Shown here one piece after another: positions 1 through 11,675 of a DNA stretch of 64,000 nt. Source of the stretch: Steinernema hermaphroditum (Eukaryota; Nematoda; Chromadorea; Rhabditida; Steinernematidae). Location of the stretch: positions 5,270,001-5,334,000 of the forward strand of contig CM059621.1 of assembly GCA_030435675.1 (NCBI GenBank), given 5' to 3'. Every line of letters begins with the position of its first letter. Position 1 is the first letter of the stretch. The notes below the pieces were generated by a model. The model searched no databases, was not told where the DNA came from, and saw only the letters and a program-made list of their open reading frames with translations. Made by a program: the position numbers and the translations under genes.

Positions 1-574
1 GATAGCGTGCGTCACGTAGCTTGAGCAATGCCGAGACCTACTATTTTACAATAGATAAAAATACCTAAGAGTTGGCACTTTTTCGACTGATAAAGAGCTG
101 GTGCTGTTTTATATTTAATTGGAGCAGCGAGCTGTCAAAAATGGGTTCTGAATTTCAAATGATTACCGCTCCGAAACTCACGGACGAAGCCAGTGTGGAT
201 GAAACTCTTGACCGCTCAGCGACCGAATAGCCGGAGTCCGTCTACTAGACAAGAAGACGAACGGTGTCACCAAGGTGAAAGACATCGAAGAAGAGGCAGC
301 CAGAAGAAAACGGAACATTCACTTGAAGATGGCGAACGGAAACCCTGAGAAATAGTCAGTCAGACTGTACAAAAACCGGCCAACAACCTCTTGTATATGG
401 ATTCTCACATAGGTTAATACGATTGATTTCACTAAATAAATTAATTCACAAAATTCACAGCCGATGATTATTGAAATATGCAAATCGCTTCGGCAATTAT
501 CACGACTAAATTCTCACTTTTGACAATGTATAACTTTCATTATTCATATGTGGTAGAAGTCATGCCTTTCATTT

Positions 575-800
575 ATATCGATGGCGATCGGTCAGGGCGT
601 CCGTCTGCTCTGTCTTTGAGCGGTCGTTCTTGGCCTATCTTGTTGCATGCAATGACAGCCCCGGCTTCCAGAACACCTGCAACATCAGGTAGCTCCGTCA
701 CCACCGACCGCTCGCCAAGTGAAGCCGAACATCCACTGTCACTCCGGAATCTATGTCGCCCAACGAAGCGATGATGGCTCTCTGGTATTTCGCGCGCGTG
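575..800 (+). repeat. R1 dispersed repeat, partial copy
   Basis: This stretch resembles the 5' half of the R1 repeat seen best at 50733-51346 and 59130-59697. It has a GATCGGTC-type start, a GAGCGGTCGTT block and a CCCGGCTTCCAGAACACC block. It is diverged and not coding. The flanks (1-575 and 800-1575) show nothing else I can support. Confidence 0.6.
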
Positions 801-1570
801 TCGATGCTCTAGCTCGTCTCTATGATTCGGAGGCTTAGATGTTCATGTGATTAACCAGCACTTTGGAATCGCTCATATATGGTGTCTGAATACGCTTATA
901 AGTCTGAAAACAGTCGAATAATGTTGGGATCCTCGTTTCTCCTACTGCAAGACACCCCACTGAAAGCCAGATAAATGTCATTGCAAGTCGCCATCATTGA
1001 GTCAGTGAAGAATATTTGAAACTGACTGCTCCTCTTTATCAAATGCAGCGCTACAGCTTCATTTTTACATTCCGGTCCGTTTTAGGTGGCTCCTCCGATA
1101 TTCGTTTTGTGAATGTTTTTCAACTTTATAAGGCGTGCTTACCCCATCATTTTTTCATTTTCTTACAGCCAATTTGGCTGCACCGCTTGAGCTTGATTTG
1201 CGGACTGTTCTCTGCCTGCGCCATTTCCGGACTAAGTTCAATTTAATAAAGTCCGAATTAATGTTCAAAGTTTGGCGTAGACGTCAAGTTTAGAACTCGA
1301 TGACGCGGGTGTTGCGTTGTTCAGTTATCAATTCCCATTTCATTAGCGTCAAGTTCACATTAGACCTATGTCTCCAAAATTATCTTACGACTCCTTTAGA
1401 ACCCGTGGCTATAGTACTAAAATAAGCAAATCTGCGGCACCACCCCAAAGGTTTGCCGAACTCAGCCGAGGGGCGGCACATTTTGTCACGCCTCTCCGAT
1501 TTGAGCTCCTTTAAAGGCGCGTGCTCCGAACTGACAACACCTCCATCGGTCATTGTTCCTACCTGAACTC

Positions 1571-1577
1571 TTTCAGA
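1571..1577 (+). promoter_or_regulatory. Probable trans-splice acceptor before the CHH/ITP-like gene
   Basis: A TTTCAG acceptor lies a few bases before the start codon at 1583, with no matching upstream coding exon. In nematodes this arrangement usually marks a spliced-leader site, but a 5' UTR intron is equally possible. Confidence 0.45.
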
Positions 1578-1582
1578 GCGTC

Positions 1583-2059
1583 ATGTTCTACCGGCTCGCT
1601 CCCAGGATCGCCGCTGTGCTTTTCCTGCTTAGTTCCGCTGCCAACGTCAATGCTGAGGCCTACAGCTTGCAGCCTCAGGTACAGTAACCCTGTTGACAGG
1701 TTGAGAAAGATCGTACTTTAGGATCCCAACGCGGAGACATATGTCCGTCAGAAGATGAATAGCTTCGCGTGGATGAACGACAAGACGTGTATTATCTACA
1801 AGAACGACGTTCTGCATGATATGCTCGATCGCGTCTGCTTGATGTGTCACGAGATGTTCTCCCACGAGCAGCCAGAACTCCGCGTCGAGTGCAGGTAATA
1901 GGAGCATCTTCAGGGCATGCATAAAGGCGCAATTTCAGGGCCAACTGCTTCAAGAACAAGAAGTTCAAGCAGTGCCTCTCGATCTTCGCTCCTCCGCGGC
2001 AAACGAGAAGCGTGGAGTCGCGGCAATGGAGCTATCCTGAACCTATGTACGGACTGTGA
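1583..2059 (+). CDS. CHH/ITP-family neurohormone precursor
   Basis: Three exons (1583-1678, 1722-1894, 1939-2059) give a 129-aa protein with GT-AG introns of 43 and 44 bp. Residues 1-24 form a signal peptide ending near NVNA. The mature region has six cysteines (55, 71, 74, 89, 93, 102) with spacing 15-2-14-3-8 and the core LDRVCLMC. This is the fold of the crustacean hyperglycemic hormone / insect ion-transport-peptide family; arthropod members usually have 12 rather than 14 residues in the third gap. Such hormones act on membrane receptors to control metabolism, ion balance or moulting. After the last Cys comes a basic stretch (PPRQTR) and a tail without a GKR amidation signal. The gene stands alone. 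Family assignment is strong; the function in this animal is inferred. Confidence 0.88.
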
Positions 2060-2123
2060 TTTGCATATCTGCGATGTTCCTATTTGTTAGTGTGTTTTCG
2101 TATGTGAAGGTTTTATTAAAACA

Positions 2124-2129
2124 AATAAA
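2124..2129 (+). terminator. Polyadenylation signal AATAAA of the CHH/ITP-like gene
   Basis: A canonical AATAAA lies 65 bp after the stop codon at 2059, consistent with a short 3' UTR. Confidence 0.6.
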
Positions 2130-2164
2130 TTCTATTCACGGATGAGCTAAATCCCAATAAATAA

Positions 2165-2515
2165 CATTTTGAAAAATTATCACACCTCCGGCGCTCTGCA
2201 GCACACTGTTTTCAGATCCAGAGTCCATATGCTCTACGGCACCAAAAAAGGGAGTACACCTCTCGCTGCCGTTTTCATCCCTGGTTTCACGTTTATGTCG
2301 AACGCGTCGGTGGCGAAACGCTCCACGAAGTATGCGAATCGGCGAACTCCCAGAAGCAGCGGCAGATATTTTATTTCTCAGGGAATTTGCGGGGAGTGAG
2401 ACTTCGAAGCTCGCATCTGCTTCGGAGGGATGGGCCCTGTGCCCAGAAATTGTGTCTTCGATGGTGGTCGGGTCCTGAGAAGGTCGGCGACCTTCAGTGT
2501 GACTTCTCACACAGC
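2165..2515 (-). repeat. R2 dispersed repeat, minus-strand copy
   Basis: Read on the minus strand, this stretch matches 57105-57325. Shared blocks include GAAGGTCGCCGAC, CTGAGGAC and TCCGAAGCAGATGCGAGC. ORFs crossing it are not conserved between the copies, so it is treated as repeat rather than gene. Confidence 0.6.
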
Positions 2516-2611
2516 TAGATTCCTGGGGTTGGACATCTTGCTGTCAGCGGTGGCGGGACAGCGGCTTCCGGGTGTCCCAATTCCCTCTGGAAGCCGGAAA
2601 ACTCATACATG

Positions 2612-2695
2612 CCACAGGGTTTGCTGTCTGACCAACCGGACCCTCAGAGAGCGAATGAGGAACAGCCACCACCACTACGCGGATGAGACTCGGAG
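2612..2695 (+). repeat. Short dispersed repeat shared with 60936-61015
   Basis: The segment contains GGGTTTGCTGTC, then a two-part match CAACC-GAC-CTCAGAGAGCGA and an AC-rich CCACCRCC block. The same order is found near 60936-61015 next to the envelope-bearing retroelement. Confidence 0.55.
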
Positions 2696-2884
2696 TGATG
2701 TTGCCGAAGCGCACTGTTTTCAATATCTGCAAAATCACAATCATAAGTGATTTTTTGTGTGCAACGTTCCATACATATCTTTAAATCCTTAAAATGTAGA
2801 CTGATCCAGAAGTGAGAGGAGCGACAACCTCGAAATGGCTCGAATGATAGGCTCGAGGGCAAACAGCTCTCGAATTTCATTGTG

Positions 2885-4110
2885 TGATGAGTAGGGTTGG
2901 CATTCGAGTCAAAAAACGCCGAGTCATCGAGTCGAGTCGAAAAACGCGAATCGACGATTTCGACGGTGACGACTTTCTTGACAAGATGGTAGAACTATGG
3001 CCGCGTGGTACGTGCACTACTTACACTAACATTCCTTTCAGAAAGGGTTTATGTTGCGCATTCTTACTTCTCGTTCTTTAGAGAATGAAGTCCTCTAATT
3101 AATTCCGTGACCAATAGTCAAAGTACACCATTTAATCAGCGCACCAAGAAGCGCGCACTGTCACGGTTTCCATCGAGGCAGCATCAAGCAGTTTCTTTTT
3201 GTTTCGTTATCAGGCGTCGCCACTTTCTTTGACGTAAGAGTGAACGTGCACAGGAAGTTGTTCGGTGGCGTGCGTAATAGTGAAATCATTTTTATTGGGT
3301 TGGTCCATAGAAAATGGCGGATTTTAAAAGAGAGTATTTATTACAAAAAAGACGAACATTTCACTAGAAGTATGCAACATTCAACTACACAGCCTCAGAG
3401 TTTTTCGCAACCAGAAGCCTGGTCAAAACATTTAATTATCGTAAAAAGGAGACATCAACTGGCAGTCAGCTGATCACATCACTTGAGAAGTCACATAAGA
3501 ACCGGACTAAGGTATTAAAGATCAGCTAGTGATCGTGACGAATGTGACGGGCTCGTTGGATCAACAGTTTACACCATGCAAGGTGTCACATACATGTAAG
3601 ACACCATAGTAATTTCTTCTGATCAGGCTTCAGTGGCAGAGGACGCTTCAGAGTCAAAGGCACCGATTCCATTTATACGGTTTAGCCACTAGAGGGTCTC
3701 CAAACCATCGCACTTTTTGGAGAAGTCGGTTTTTCCGTTATCACAGTGCGCGAAAAACCTTTCTGCAACAGATCGCGGCAATTCGCTGAGTTTCAAATGG
3801 GCTTGACGGTAAAAATCCTTTAATCAGTGAACAGAATCAGAGTCAAAGGCACCGTTTTTTTTTGTCTCATTTATAGGGTTTAATCCAGTGGAGGCACGGC
3901 AATGGAACATAGCGAATGCGCAAACGCTTCGTCGTAGAGCCATCTAAGGCTCGACACTAAAGCGACACTCTGACACATCTAACGACGATATTGCACATTC
4001 TGCTTCAATCACAGCAAAAGAACGTTTTTTGGCCCTCACGTGGGAGTTAATTTATTTACTAATTACATGGGGTAAACAAAATAAATTGAATCAACACGGT
4101 CGACGTCCTC
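2885..4110. other. Intergenic stretch without a supported gene
   Basis: I see no spliced gene here. One local direct repeat is present: a TCAGAGTCAAAGGCACCG block at about 3646 recurs at about 3838, each followed by TTTATA-GGTTTA-like sequence. Both copies lie upstream of nothing recognisable. Confidence 0.4.
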
Positions 4111-4118
4111 AGATTAGT

Positions 4119-4396
4119 TTACTGCGCCTTGCAATCGGGGCATGGGCAAGTGGGGCATGGGCAGGGACATTCTGAAACAAACATTTTATGGTTGTAAATG
4201 AAGAAGTAGTTTACCCTTGGTGCAGCACTTTCCCGGTTCTCCTTTACAGCATTTCTTATCGCCGCAACAGTCCTTTCCCTTACATTCTTCCTTCGTCTTG
4301 CACACACAAGGCTTTCCCTCAACGCACTCTAAACAACCACACATGATTTTCAAATATAAACCTGAAATACTCACCACAAACGCAGGGCTCAGGCAT
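4119..4396 (-). CDS. Metallothionein-like Cys-rich protein
   Basis: Three exons (4396-4375, 4328-4215, 4171-4119) encode 62 aa with 18 cysteines (29%). There is no signal peptide, and only one His or aromatic-type residue is hard to find, as usual for metallothioneins. Cys occurs as CxC and CC pairs: PCVCEC at the N-terminus, KDCCGDKKCC and GKCC in the middle, and an unusual Cys-Pro run CPCPCPTCPCPDC in the last exon. Metallothioneins bind Zn, Cd and Cu through thiolate clusters in the cytosol. Both introns are short (46 and 43 bp) and their phases join cleanly at Glu codons. An MRE-like motif and a GATA motif lie about 90 bp upstream. Copy number and metal preference cannot be read from sequence. 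Confidence 0.87.
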
Positions 4397-4449
4397 GGTT
4401 GATTATTGGAATAGCTGGTGACACTGATCTCTTTCGAGGGACTAGGTGT

Positions 4450-4457
4450 TTATTATA
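4450..4457 (-). promoter_or_regulatory. TATA-like element of the metallothionein-like gene
   Basis: On the minus strand this reads TATAATAA, 54-61 bp before the ATG at 4396. Confidence 0.4.
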
Positions 4458-4486
4458 GCGACCGAATTTGGGGCAGAACACGCCCA

Positions 4487-4499
4487 GCGTGCAGATAAC
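4487..4499 (-). promoter_or_regulatory. MRE-like plus GATA-like sites of the metallothionein-like gene
   Basis: Minus-strand TGCACGC (4487-4493) fits the metal-response consensus TGCRCNC. It abuts TTATCT (a GATA site, AGATAA on the plus strand). Nematode metallothionein genes are known to depend on intestinal GATA factors. Both motifs are short, so chance occurrence is possible. Confidence 0.45.
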
Positions 4500-4799
4500 A
4501 AACGACAAATATTGATTTTGATTTTGGTGTCGGCAAGAGACATTCCGATGGGTCGCTACGGCTGTGTCAACATTCATGTTTTGACAGCGATTACAGGGGA
4601 TATAAGACGATTTCAATATCGGTCGAATGAAAAACACAAATATTTGGCCGTACAAAGTTCTTTCCAAAAGTGAAAGGCTACACTTTGGACAGATTTGAGA
4701 CCGGCGGACTTCGCGTGACATCTCAAGAAAGCAAATTTTTAGTTGAGTGAAGATCTTGACCATCTTGGTGATCGAAAGTTATCGGAAAAATCTCTCCAA

Positions 4800-7700
4800 G
4801 GATAGTCTACATGGATCTGCGACGACTATTACGTGACAAAATCAAAAAAAGTGCATCATTGTGACCGGCGCTCAGAATTGTTTAACATTAATTGATCACC
4901 AGTCAAAAATAGAATTGAACGCTACGTTCTTCGTTGCGTTGACTCCACAATCAGAAAAAAACAGTTCCATCGAGTAAGGCAGAACGTCGCTGTTATGTCA
5001 CACGTTATGCCAACTCGTCAATGAGACCGTCAGTGCCACTCACCTCTGTCATTTACCGATGTGCGTGCGGCGAATCTGAGCCGCCAGCCTGCTTGAAAAT
5101 GGAATTCCGGCTTCCTCGCGGAATGCGGAAACGTTTTTGGTTGAAAACCCAGCCAAACAGTTGGAGAAGTTGTGATCAGGGTGTTCGGTCGTGTGGACAA
5201 ATTTCTCGATTGCTTGCGGCCTATAGCTGGTACGGAAGTCCACTAATGACGTGATTTGTTAACAGTCCAGGTGGTATGAAAGATATGTCGGTGTCGAACT
5301 ATCAGATGCTGACTGGATGAATTAAATATATTCGTGCTGTTTGCGGCAAAGTATCGCAAAACTTTAGAGGCTTTCTCAGGGGTGTCACCAACGTGGTCAC
5401 GCTGTATCAGACGTAGAACGGTGGCTCAAATTCAACTGTAGCAATTGCTTCGTATATTTGTGTTCTTCGTATACATGTGCTCAGCTTCATGGTACACACT
5501 CCTTGTACGAAGTTCATCCCCTGCAAGCTGATATTTATTTTCGCCAGTTGACGAAAAACAATCAAGAACGCTTGGGAATTTCATTTAACCATTGGTTTTC
5601 CAAACTTCGGTTGTCGCTTGGTTGTATTTTTCTCATTTTTTGAATAGCACTTGGTGATCGGTTTTCGATTACCATGTTCAACAACCATAACATCATGTTA
5701 TGGGTGACTGCACTTCGAATAGCTGTCGCAGATGCTTTTAAATACCTGATATTTTTAAAGTGGCGTCATAATCAAGCAGATGCTGTTGTTACAGCCTTTT
5801 GATTATTCAGAAGCCGATCTATGGCATCCGGTTAGTGTCAATATGTTCACCATCTGTATGGCTTTATGCGGTGTAGGAATTCAGCATTTTCACTGCAACC
5901 GTAAAGTGAAGTAAGGAGGATTGTCCAAAAAAACCGCTGCGACGCTAGCTTAGAGGCGTTCCGACTCTACAGGTTAACAAGTACACACCAAGCTAAGCTT
6001 TTATCTATTGGAGAGGGATTATTTTGAGGGCCGGTTTTGATCTTATACAGGTTCGGGTTTTTGGATCGGAATTTGGGTTTGGGTGTCGGTGTTTTCGGGT
6101 CGGGTGCCCGAACAACTCTGGTCTTGTAGCCTGTATAAGACAGCAACGAAATTTTGCACGTTTACTTATTGGGCTCTCTCATCTTATATCTTATATGACG
6201 ATCAGTCGGGTTGTCCGCTCCGCTCTCTTTCTTTGAAGTTCGCTGAACCAGTTGAGTGCCAGCACTTGGAAGGTCTCGAGCAAGGCAACCAACGTCTGGT
6301 CAAGAAGAGCCTCACCATCACCCTACTCCACCACGCCACTCAAGTCGCCGATATCCCGTTGGAACTGCGAAGTCTGCGTCTCTAGCTGTTGAAATGATAT
6401 TCCCCCTACTTCGCCCGTTGACTCCCATCACCGCGCTTCTACTGGCATCATCTTTGACGCCTGCTCAAAACAATGGGATTGGTGACGACTCTGATACTTC
6501 CTCTGCTACTGAAGGCAGCCGAGAAGCGGCGACTACGATGTGATACGTGTGTTTCTTGTTTAGCTACATGACGCCTTGGACTATGTAAGCCTGTGATGCA
6601 AGACTGTAGACTAACCTTACTTCAGTGTACTTTTGATCGTATTTTTCAAATTCCGGTATTGTAAAGTTTTCACCAGCTGAGGTCCCCTCTCAAACAAGTT
6701 GCTGTACACATAGTCTACATCTCTCAATGCTTTGCCTCTCTGTTCCAATTGTTGCTGCTCCGTGAGCGATTGACTCTGCCCTGAATATTTTCTGCTTGGC
6801 TAATGATGCACAGGAGGAGACGCTTTACGAAATCCCAAGAATTCCGTGCATTTCCTGATCGACTTCACACGGTATTCCAGGAAGCCATTGAATTAATTTT
6901 TAATGGGCTACGGGCGGTGGAGATTAGACTCCGAAGAGCGTGCAAATTGATTGTCGCGCGCTGACACGCGGCGCTGGCGATCGTCAAATTAAGGCAGCCG
7001 AGTCGATTACTTTTCCAGTCATAAGCCCGTCGACGAATGGGTTAATTTACTGCCAAGAAATAACGACATTCTCGCCGCTTGACGGGTTCGTTTGTTTTAT
7101 GGGTTTCACTCTCCGGAGCCAATCGCTTTCCATATCCACCATACCTAAGAAGACAAATTACTGTGTTTTGACTGGAGAAGTGAGGCAGAAATAGCTGAAC
7201 GTTTATTGTTTGACGTTTTGCGTCATGACAATTTGCTGGTATTGAGAGGCTACGGTTGAACCTCTGTTATTCACTGTTCATACAAAAGCGTGCTTACGTA
7301 AAACTGGGGCGTTCTCCGTATTTGGTGCGCCAAGAAGTAGATTGCTGCCTTGTCTTAGTCTTCAGGAAGTATTCGGATGTCTGCAAGGTGTGTGCCAGCA
7401 GCGACTCTGTGTAAAATTGCAAAGGAGTTGATGTTTTGAGTCCTATTATTGGCTCAACATTAACTGCAAAATTAGCAAATGAATACGGAGTGGTTTGTCG
7501 CATGCGTGTAAGGGGCATTCAGAGACATAGTTTTCAACCTGTTAGCTGACATTATTTTAGGTTCCTTCATTTCAAGAAGGTTCTGAATAGCTAAATATCC
7601 TTGCCTAGTAACTTAGAAAGGCAAATGAGCACTATTCCATCTTGTTCCAAAGGAGCACTATTCCAGAAACGCGTTAGCTCTATTTCACCTTCACACTTCT

Positions 7701-10260
7701 CAGTAACACAACAAACATACGTAACCCTTCCCTTCAAAAGTTAAGAAAACTTTCAGTCAAGGTGTCCGCAGAATATAGGCAGAAAAATTATTTCGGTCCA
7801 ATTTTGACCTGCTTATCTTTTTCTGAGTGGTTTACTCTGTTGTCATCATTTATGTAAGAGTATGGACGAAATTTGGATAGAGGTAAGAGAGTGTTATATG
7901 AATAGCAAACAGAAAACTGGGGAATCATTGTAGAGGTGAACTTCAAAACATACGGTTCCAGACAGTCATTCTTTTTGTAAATCTGAGGGTCATTTTTTCA
8001 GCATTTGGCCTATATTTCCTGCAAATAAAAAAAAGCTCGTGGAGTCGTATAATAGCTGTGAGTGTCACTCATATTCTGCACGCCTCCACAGTCTTAATCA
8101 ATAGGAAACTTTGAAGTTAACGGAATGATCAGATTGGACATCTTTTCCGGATTTTCTTATGTTGTGGTGTATGGCGAACGCAGCCAAAGATACATTCGGC
8201 AGACCAAACGATGCACATGGTTAAAGGCAGTCAAACTGTAAACTGTAGACTATCGTGTGCATGTTACTTTATCCATCTTATTGGGAGTTGCTCATGGTAT
8301 ATCATATGACACGGTGCATTGGCAATACAACAAAACCTAACGCTTGGTTCCCCCCATTATAAAACCACCGTCACTTATCTCCCTCTCCCACACAGCACTT
8401 TGGCGTCTATTTACTTATTCATTTCGCAGAACTTCAAAATATCTTTTTTCAATTATCGTACTCGCACTCATTTTCAAAACTCCCACTCTGAGATTTGTTT
8501 GAATGAAAGGTCGATTCAATGACTCCATTAGATCCATTGTCGTCCACTTTCCATAAGTCATACAAATTCTTTGGCCTGCGAAGTGGTTCAACTTTAGGCA
8601 AAACGTCAACAAAGGCATGTGGCCATAATTCATAATGAAAAAGTCTTCTCCGGCCGATAATCCATTATGCTTCTGCCGCCAAGTGGGCGAACGGGGTTAG
8701 CGCGTCTGAGAGAGCAAAGAATGACGTCGCCACTTCGGTCTTCAGGATTACTTCCCTAATCTCCTCAAGTGTTTGTTTCGCGGAATTAGCCCTCCTGCTG
8801 CGCAAGTGACGTTCAGCTGCCCTTGTTTCAAAGGAAATGTACTACTTAGCGGGAACTGCTAGTAAATTACTCATAGTGAACGCGACGGCTGTGTTGCTGA
8901 CGCACACACGCTTCTCTTACGCAGTTATATGTTTTTCGACCTATTATGTACTGTCTTGCGTATATACCGTGGCCAGTTCATGTTCTTTTACGTCAACCTC
9001 TCACGATATGGATACTATAGCTATGCACCGTTGACTGTGCGTAGATGAGTTGAATAGCAATGGCTCAGTAGCTCAGCAGGTCATAGTGAATAAGAAATGC
9101 TGGAAGATAAGCCACATTTGATGGTCGTTGAGCTCACTAAAGCTGTCTGAAATGTGAGATAGATCGGCAATAATGTTCACTAGCACTTATACGTCTTTGC
9201 ATGCTTTATCGGTAACAGATAAGACAGCAGAGTAATAAGTAACGCACTACCCCTTCGTTGGCCGAAATTTGGGCAATTAAAAAATATTTTTAGGTTCTTC
9301 ATCCACCCACTCAGTATTGGTAATCCAGGCTTATGGAGTAAATCAAAAAAGACGTCCTAGCAGTAGTGTCATGCAGATTGCAATGGTGGTTTATACACCT
9401 ATCCTTTGAGGCCGGACCATACTTCTGAGAAACAGGATGTGTCTCAAATTTTTGCTTTCGATTTGAAGTTTAATCTTATGCTGCTTGCTTACATGACAGC
9501 TACGAGCAGGAAAAGTACCCTATAAAGATCACCAGAGCAGAAACAGTAACTCGTGAGCTGTATTCGATACGTTCTGTGTCTCACCGTGTGAGGCATGACT
9601 CGTTTCTCAAATCTGTGAGACAGAAAGAATCGTTCATGACTGAGCAGCTTTGAATTCGCCTCCACTTTTCACACTTTTTTGTACGTACACTGTTCCTGAA
9701 TGATGCACGACTCCTGCATGCGGTGTCAATTTCAAATTTGACACACAATTGCCTCAGAAGTATGGCCCGATCTTTAGTGACCAATTCAGGTCGTAAGGGT
9801 AACTTCCTCCGATTGATCGTAAGTACAAACATCTACTATATTTTTGCTTCTATTCGAAAACCTTACTTATTGGCTTATCCGAACTAAAATTAAATAGCCC
9901 ATTTTATGGATGACCTAGGAACCCACATCGCAATTGTTCAACGAACGTTCACCTTTTGATGAACCACATTCATTGTTTTGAAGAAATGTTTACGTGTTGA
10001 CTATCAAAAGGCTTCATTGCGTCTGCGATGAAACGGATGGAAGACCTTTTGTTCTTTGAAAACTTAATTTTTGGCCTTAAGGCCCCCCCTGGTAGTGGAG
10101 CAAAAATTTCATTTTAACTATTTCAACATCGACCAAGTCGCTTTCTGCAACGATTTCCTTTGGTTTTTGGCCGTCTATTTCTCAGCACATCTTCAAGGGG
10201 CTCTCCCGGTCATCCACATGTCATGGCAGGAAAAAAATTAAATTCGTGCGTGAAGCGAAT
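4800..10260. other. Gene-poor stretch
   Basis: Apart from an R1 copy at 6185-6600 I find no exon chain, RNA gene or long repeat that I can support. The ORFs present are short, lack signal peptides or family motifs, and do not join through good splice sites. Confidence 0.4.
6185..6600 (+). repeat. R1 dispersed repeat, diverged near full-length copy
   Basis: The copy begins with GATCAGTCGGGTTGTCCGCTC, runs through the GAAGTCTGCG and GAAGGCAGCCGAGAAG blocks, and ends with a diverged form (ATGACGCCTTGGACTATGTAAGCC) of the R1 end (GACGTCTCGCAAGGCGTAAG). Two overlapping ORFs inside it are by-products. Confidence 0.6.
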
Positions 10261-10269
10261 TCAATTTTA

Positions 10270-10640
10270 TTGCACATCAAATGGCGAGTGTGTTCCGTGA
10301 AATAAACTCAAATGCAAAATAACATTTTCGCAGTCTTTAGTCTCCAAATTTCTTTCCTCGTTTTTAGATCCTCACAAGGGAACCTTAGCAGTATCCGCCT
10401 CAGATCGAGCTGAAAAATGGCACGCAGGTAGGAATGTTATTAGTTTCTCGGGTCTGAATTTGGCTTCCCTTCCAATCAACCGACTCGGAGCTGACGGAGC
10501 CGAGGTCCCGTCGGCTTGGATGGCGATATGCTGACTCAAGCTACGCGGACGAGCCGGCTCGGAGCCGGCTCAAAGACTGCGAAAATGTTATTTTGCATTT
10601 GAGTTTATTTCACGGAACACAATCGCCATTTGATGTGCAA
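10270..10640. mobile_element. TA-flanked MITE with about 70-bp terminal inverted repeats
   Basis: The left arm (10270-10339, beginning TTGCACATCAAATGGCGA) is matched in reverse complement by 10572-10640 with about one mismatch. TA lies directly outside both ends (10268-10269 and 10641-10642), the target-site duplication of Tc1/mariner-type transposons. The 230-bp centre is noncoding and contains a GC-rich palindrome around GAGCCGGCTCGGAGCCGGCTC. It is a non-autonomous element. Confidence 0.85.
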
Positions 10641-11412
10641 TAAGCCTTGATGTCCTTATTGTCAACGGCATCTCTGCTACGGAAACCTTTTGGACCCGAC
10701 TGTTCAAAGAACATAAGAAATTTCAGTGGAATTCGTAAAGGCTTCCCTTGCGTTCATCAGTCCGCTTGTACTGAGAAGAAGACTTGAAATTTATGCATAT
10801 AAAGGCTGTGCTCGTCGTCATGTTCCATGTAGCCTATTTCGTTATCGTCGGGCTCAGAACTTCTGATAAAAAAACGTTTTCTCTCACGGTTCTCTGGTTT
10901 CCGACTTCCGGAGAAGATAATTTTTCATCATTGTGTGAGGGAAGCTCATGCGGTCATAAATGAGAACTGAAAATATTTATGACGCGCGGCGTTCCCGTGA
11001 AGCAAACATAGTAGTTAGCCCGTTCAATCAACTTTTTGTACGCGTTCTCATTAAACGTCTCAGTAATCGACTATTTTTCGCGTGACGAGACCTAGCCGGA
11101 AGTGTCGTTACTGTTAAATACGATTATGTTCCTACCTGGAAAATGACGAAATGCTCCTTGGTCCTTCGATTTTCTGCACCCACAGCGGCTACAAAATTTG
11201 CTCCACTGTGTAGATGCTGTGTTTGTTGCTGCGAGTAAAAGTGCATCGCAGCTAGTGGCAAAGATCATGTTCGGCGAAAAACAAAGCTAGAACTACAACG
11301 ATAGGTCACAGTCTTTGTTTTTATTTGGTATTTATAAACCGTGGTACGGATTGTATATCGTTATTTCAGATGACTCTTGTCGCTATTTTGTCGTTCAGTG
11401 TGATCTGCGCAA

Positions 11413-11460
11413 ATTAAAGATAAACCCGGCTGCGCGCGAATTCGCGCTCTCCAGGTACTA
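11413..11460 (+). repeat. Transposon-like end shared with 23195-23240
   Basis: AAACCCGGCTGCGCGCGAATTCGC is mirrored as GCGAATTCGCGCGCAGCCGCGTTTAT at about 23205-23232. Both are followed inward by a GGTGCTCA-type block. They look like ends of the same element family in opposite orientation. Confidence 0.55.
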
Positions 11461-11594
11461 AAAGCCAATTAGGTGCTCATGGATAGGGCTGAAGTTGGGG
11501 CCTAAAACTGTAGCCCTGCGGGCGGCCAGACACCATAGCCCTGTGGGCGTAGCATCGCCAGAGACATAGTAGAAGTATAGCGCTACCATCTAAA

Positions 11595-11675
11595 CTGTCT
11601 GTGTGGCTCATTGCGAACGTTCTCTGTTTGTAAGCGGGCGGTGTTGGGTTCGGTTCCCCTCCGGGTCCCCATTTT
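11595..11675 (+). repeat. Possible tRNA-derived (SINE-like) promoter relic
   Basis: TGGCTCATTGCG resembles a Pol III A box, and GGTTCGGTTCC about 40 bp later resembles a B box. No complete cloverleaf can be drawn, because the T-stem pairs only three bases, so this is not a functional tRNA gene. The call is weak. Confidence 0.25.

Noticed and set aside
11595..11675. Possible functional tRNA gene
   Set aside because: B-box-like GGTTCGGTTCC is present but the acceptor, D and T stems do not pair. Kept only as a weak SINE-like relic.
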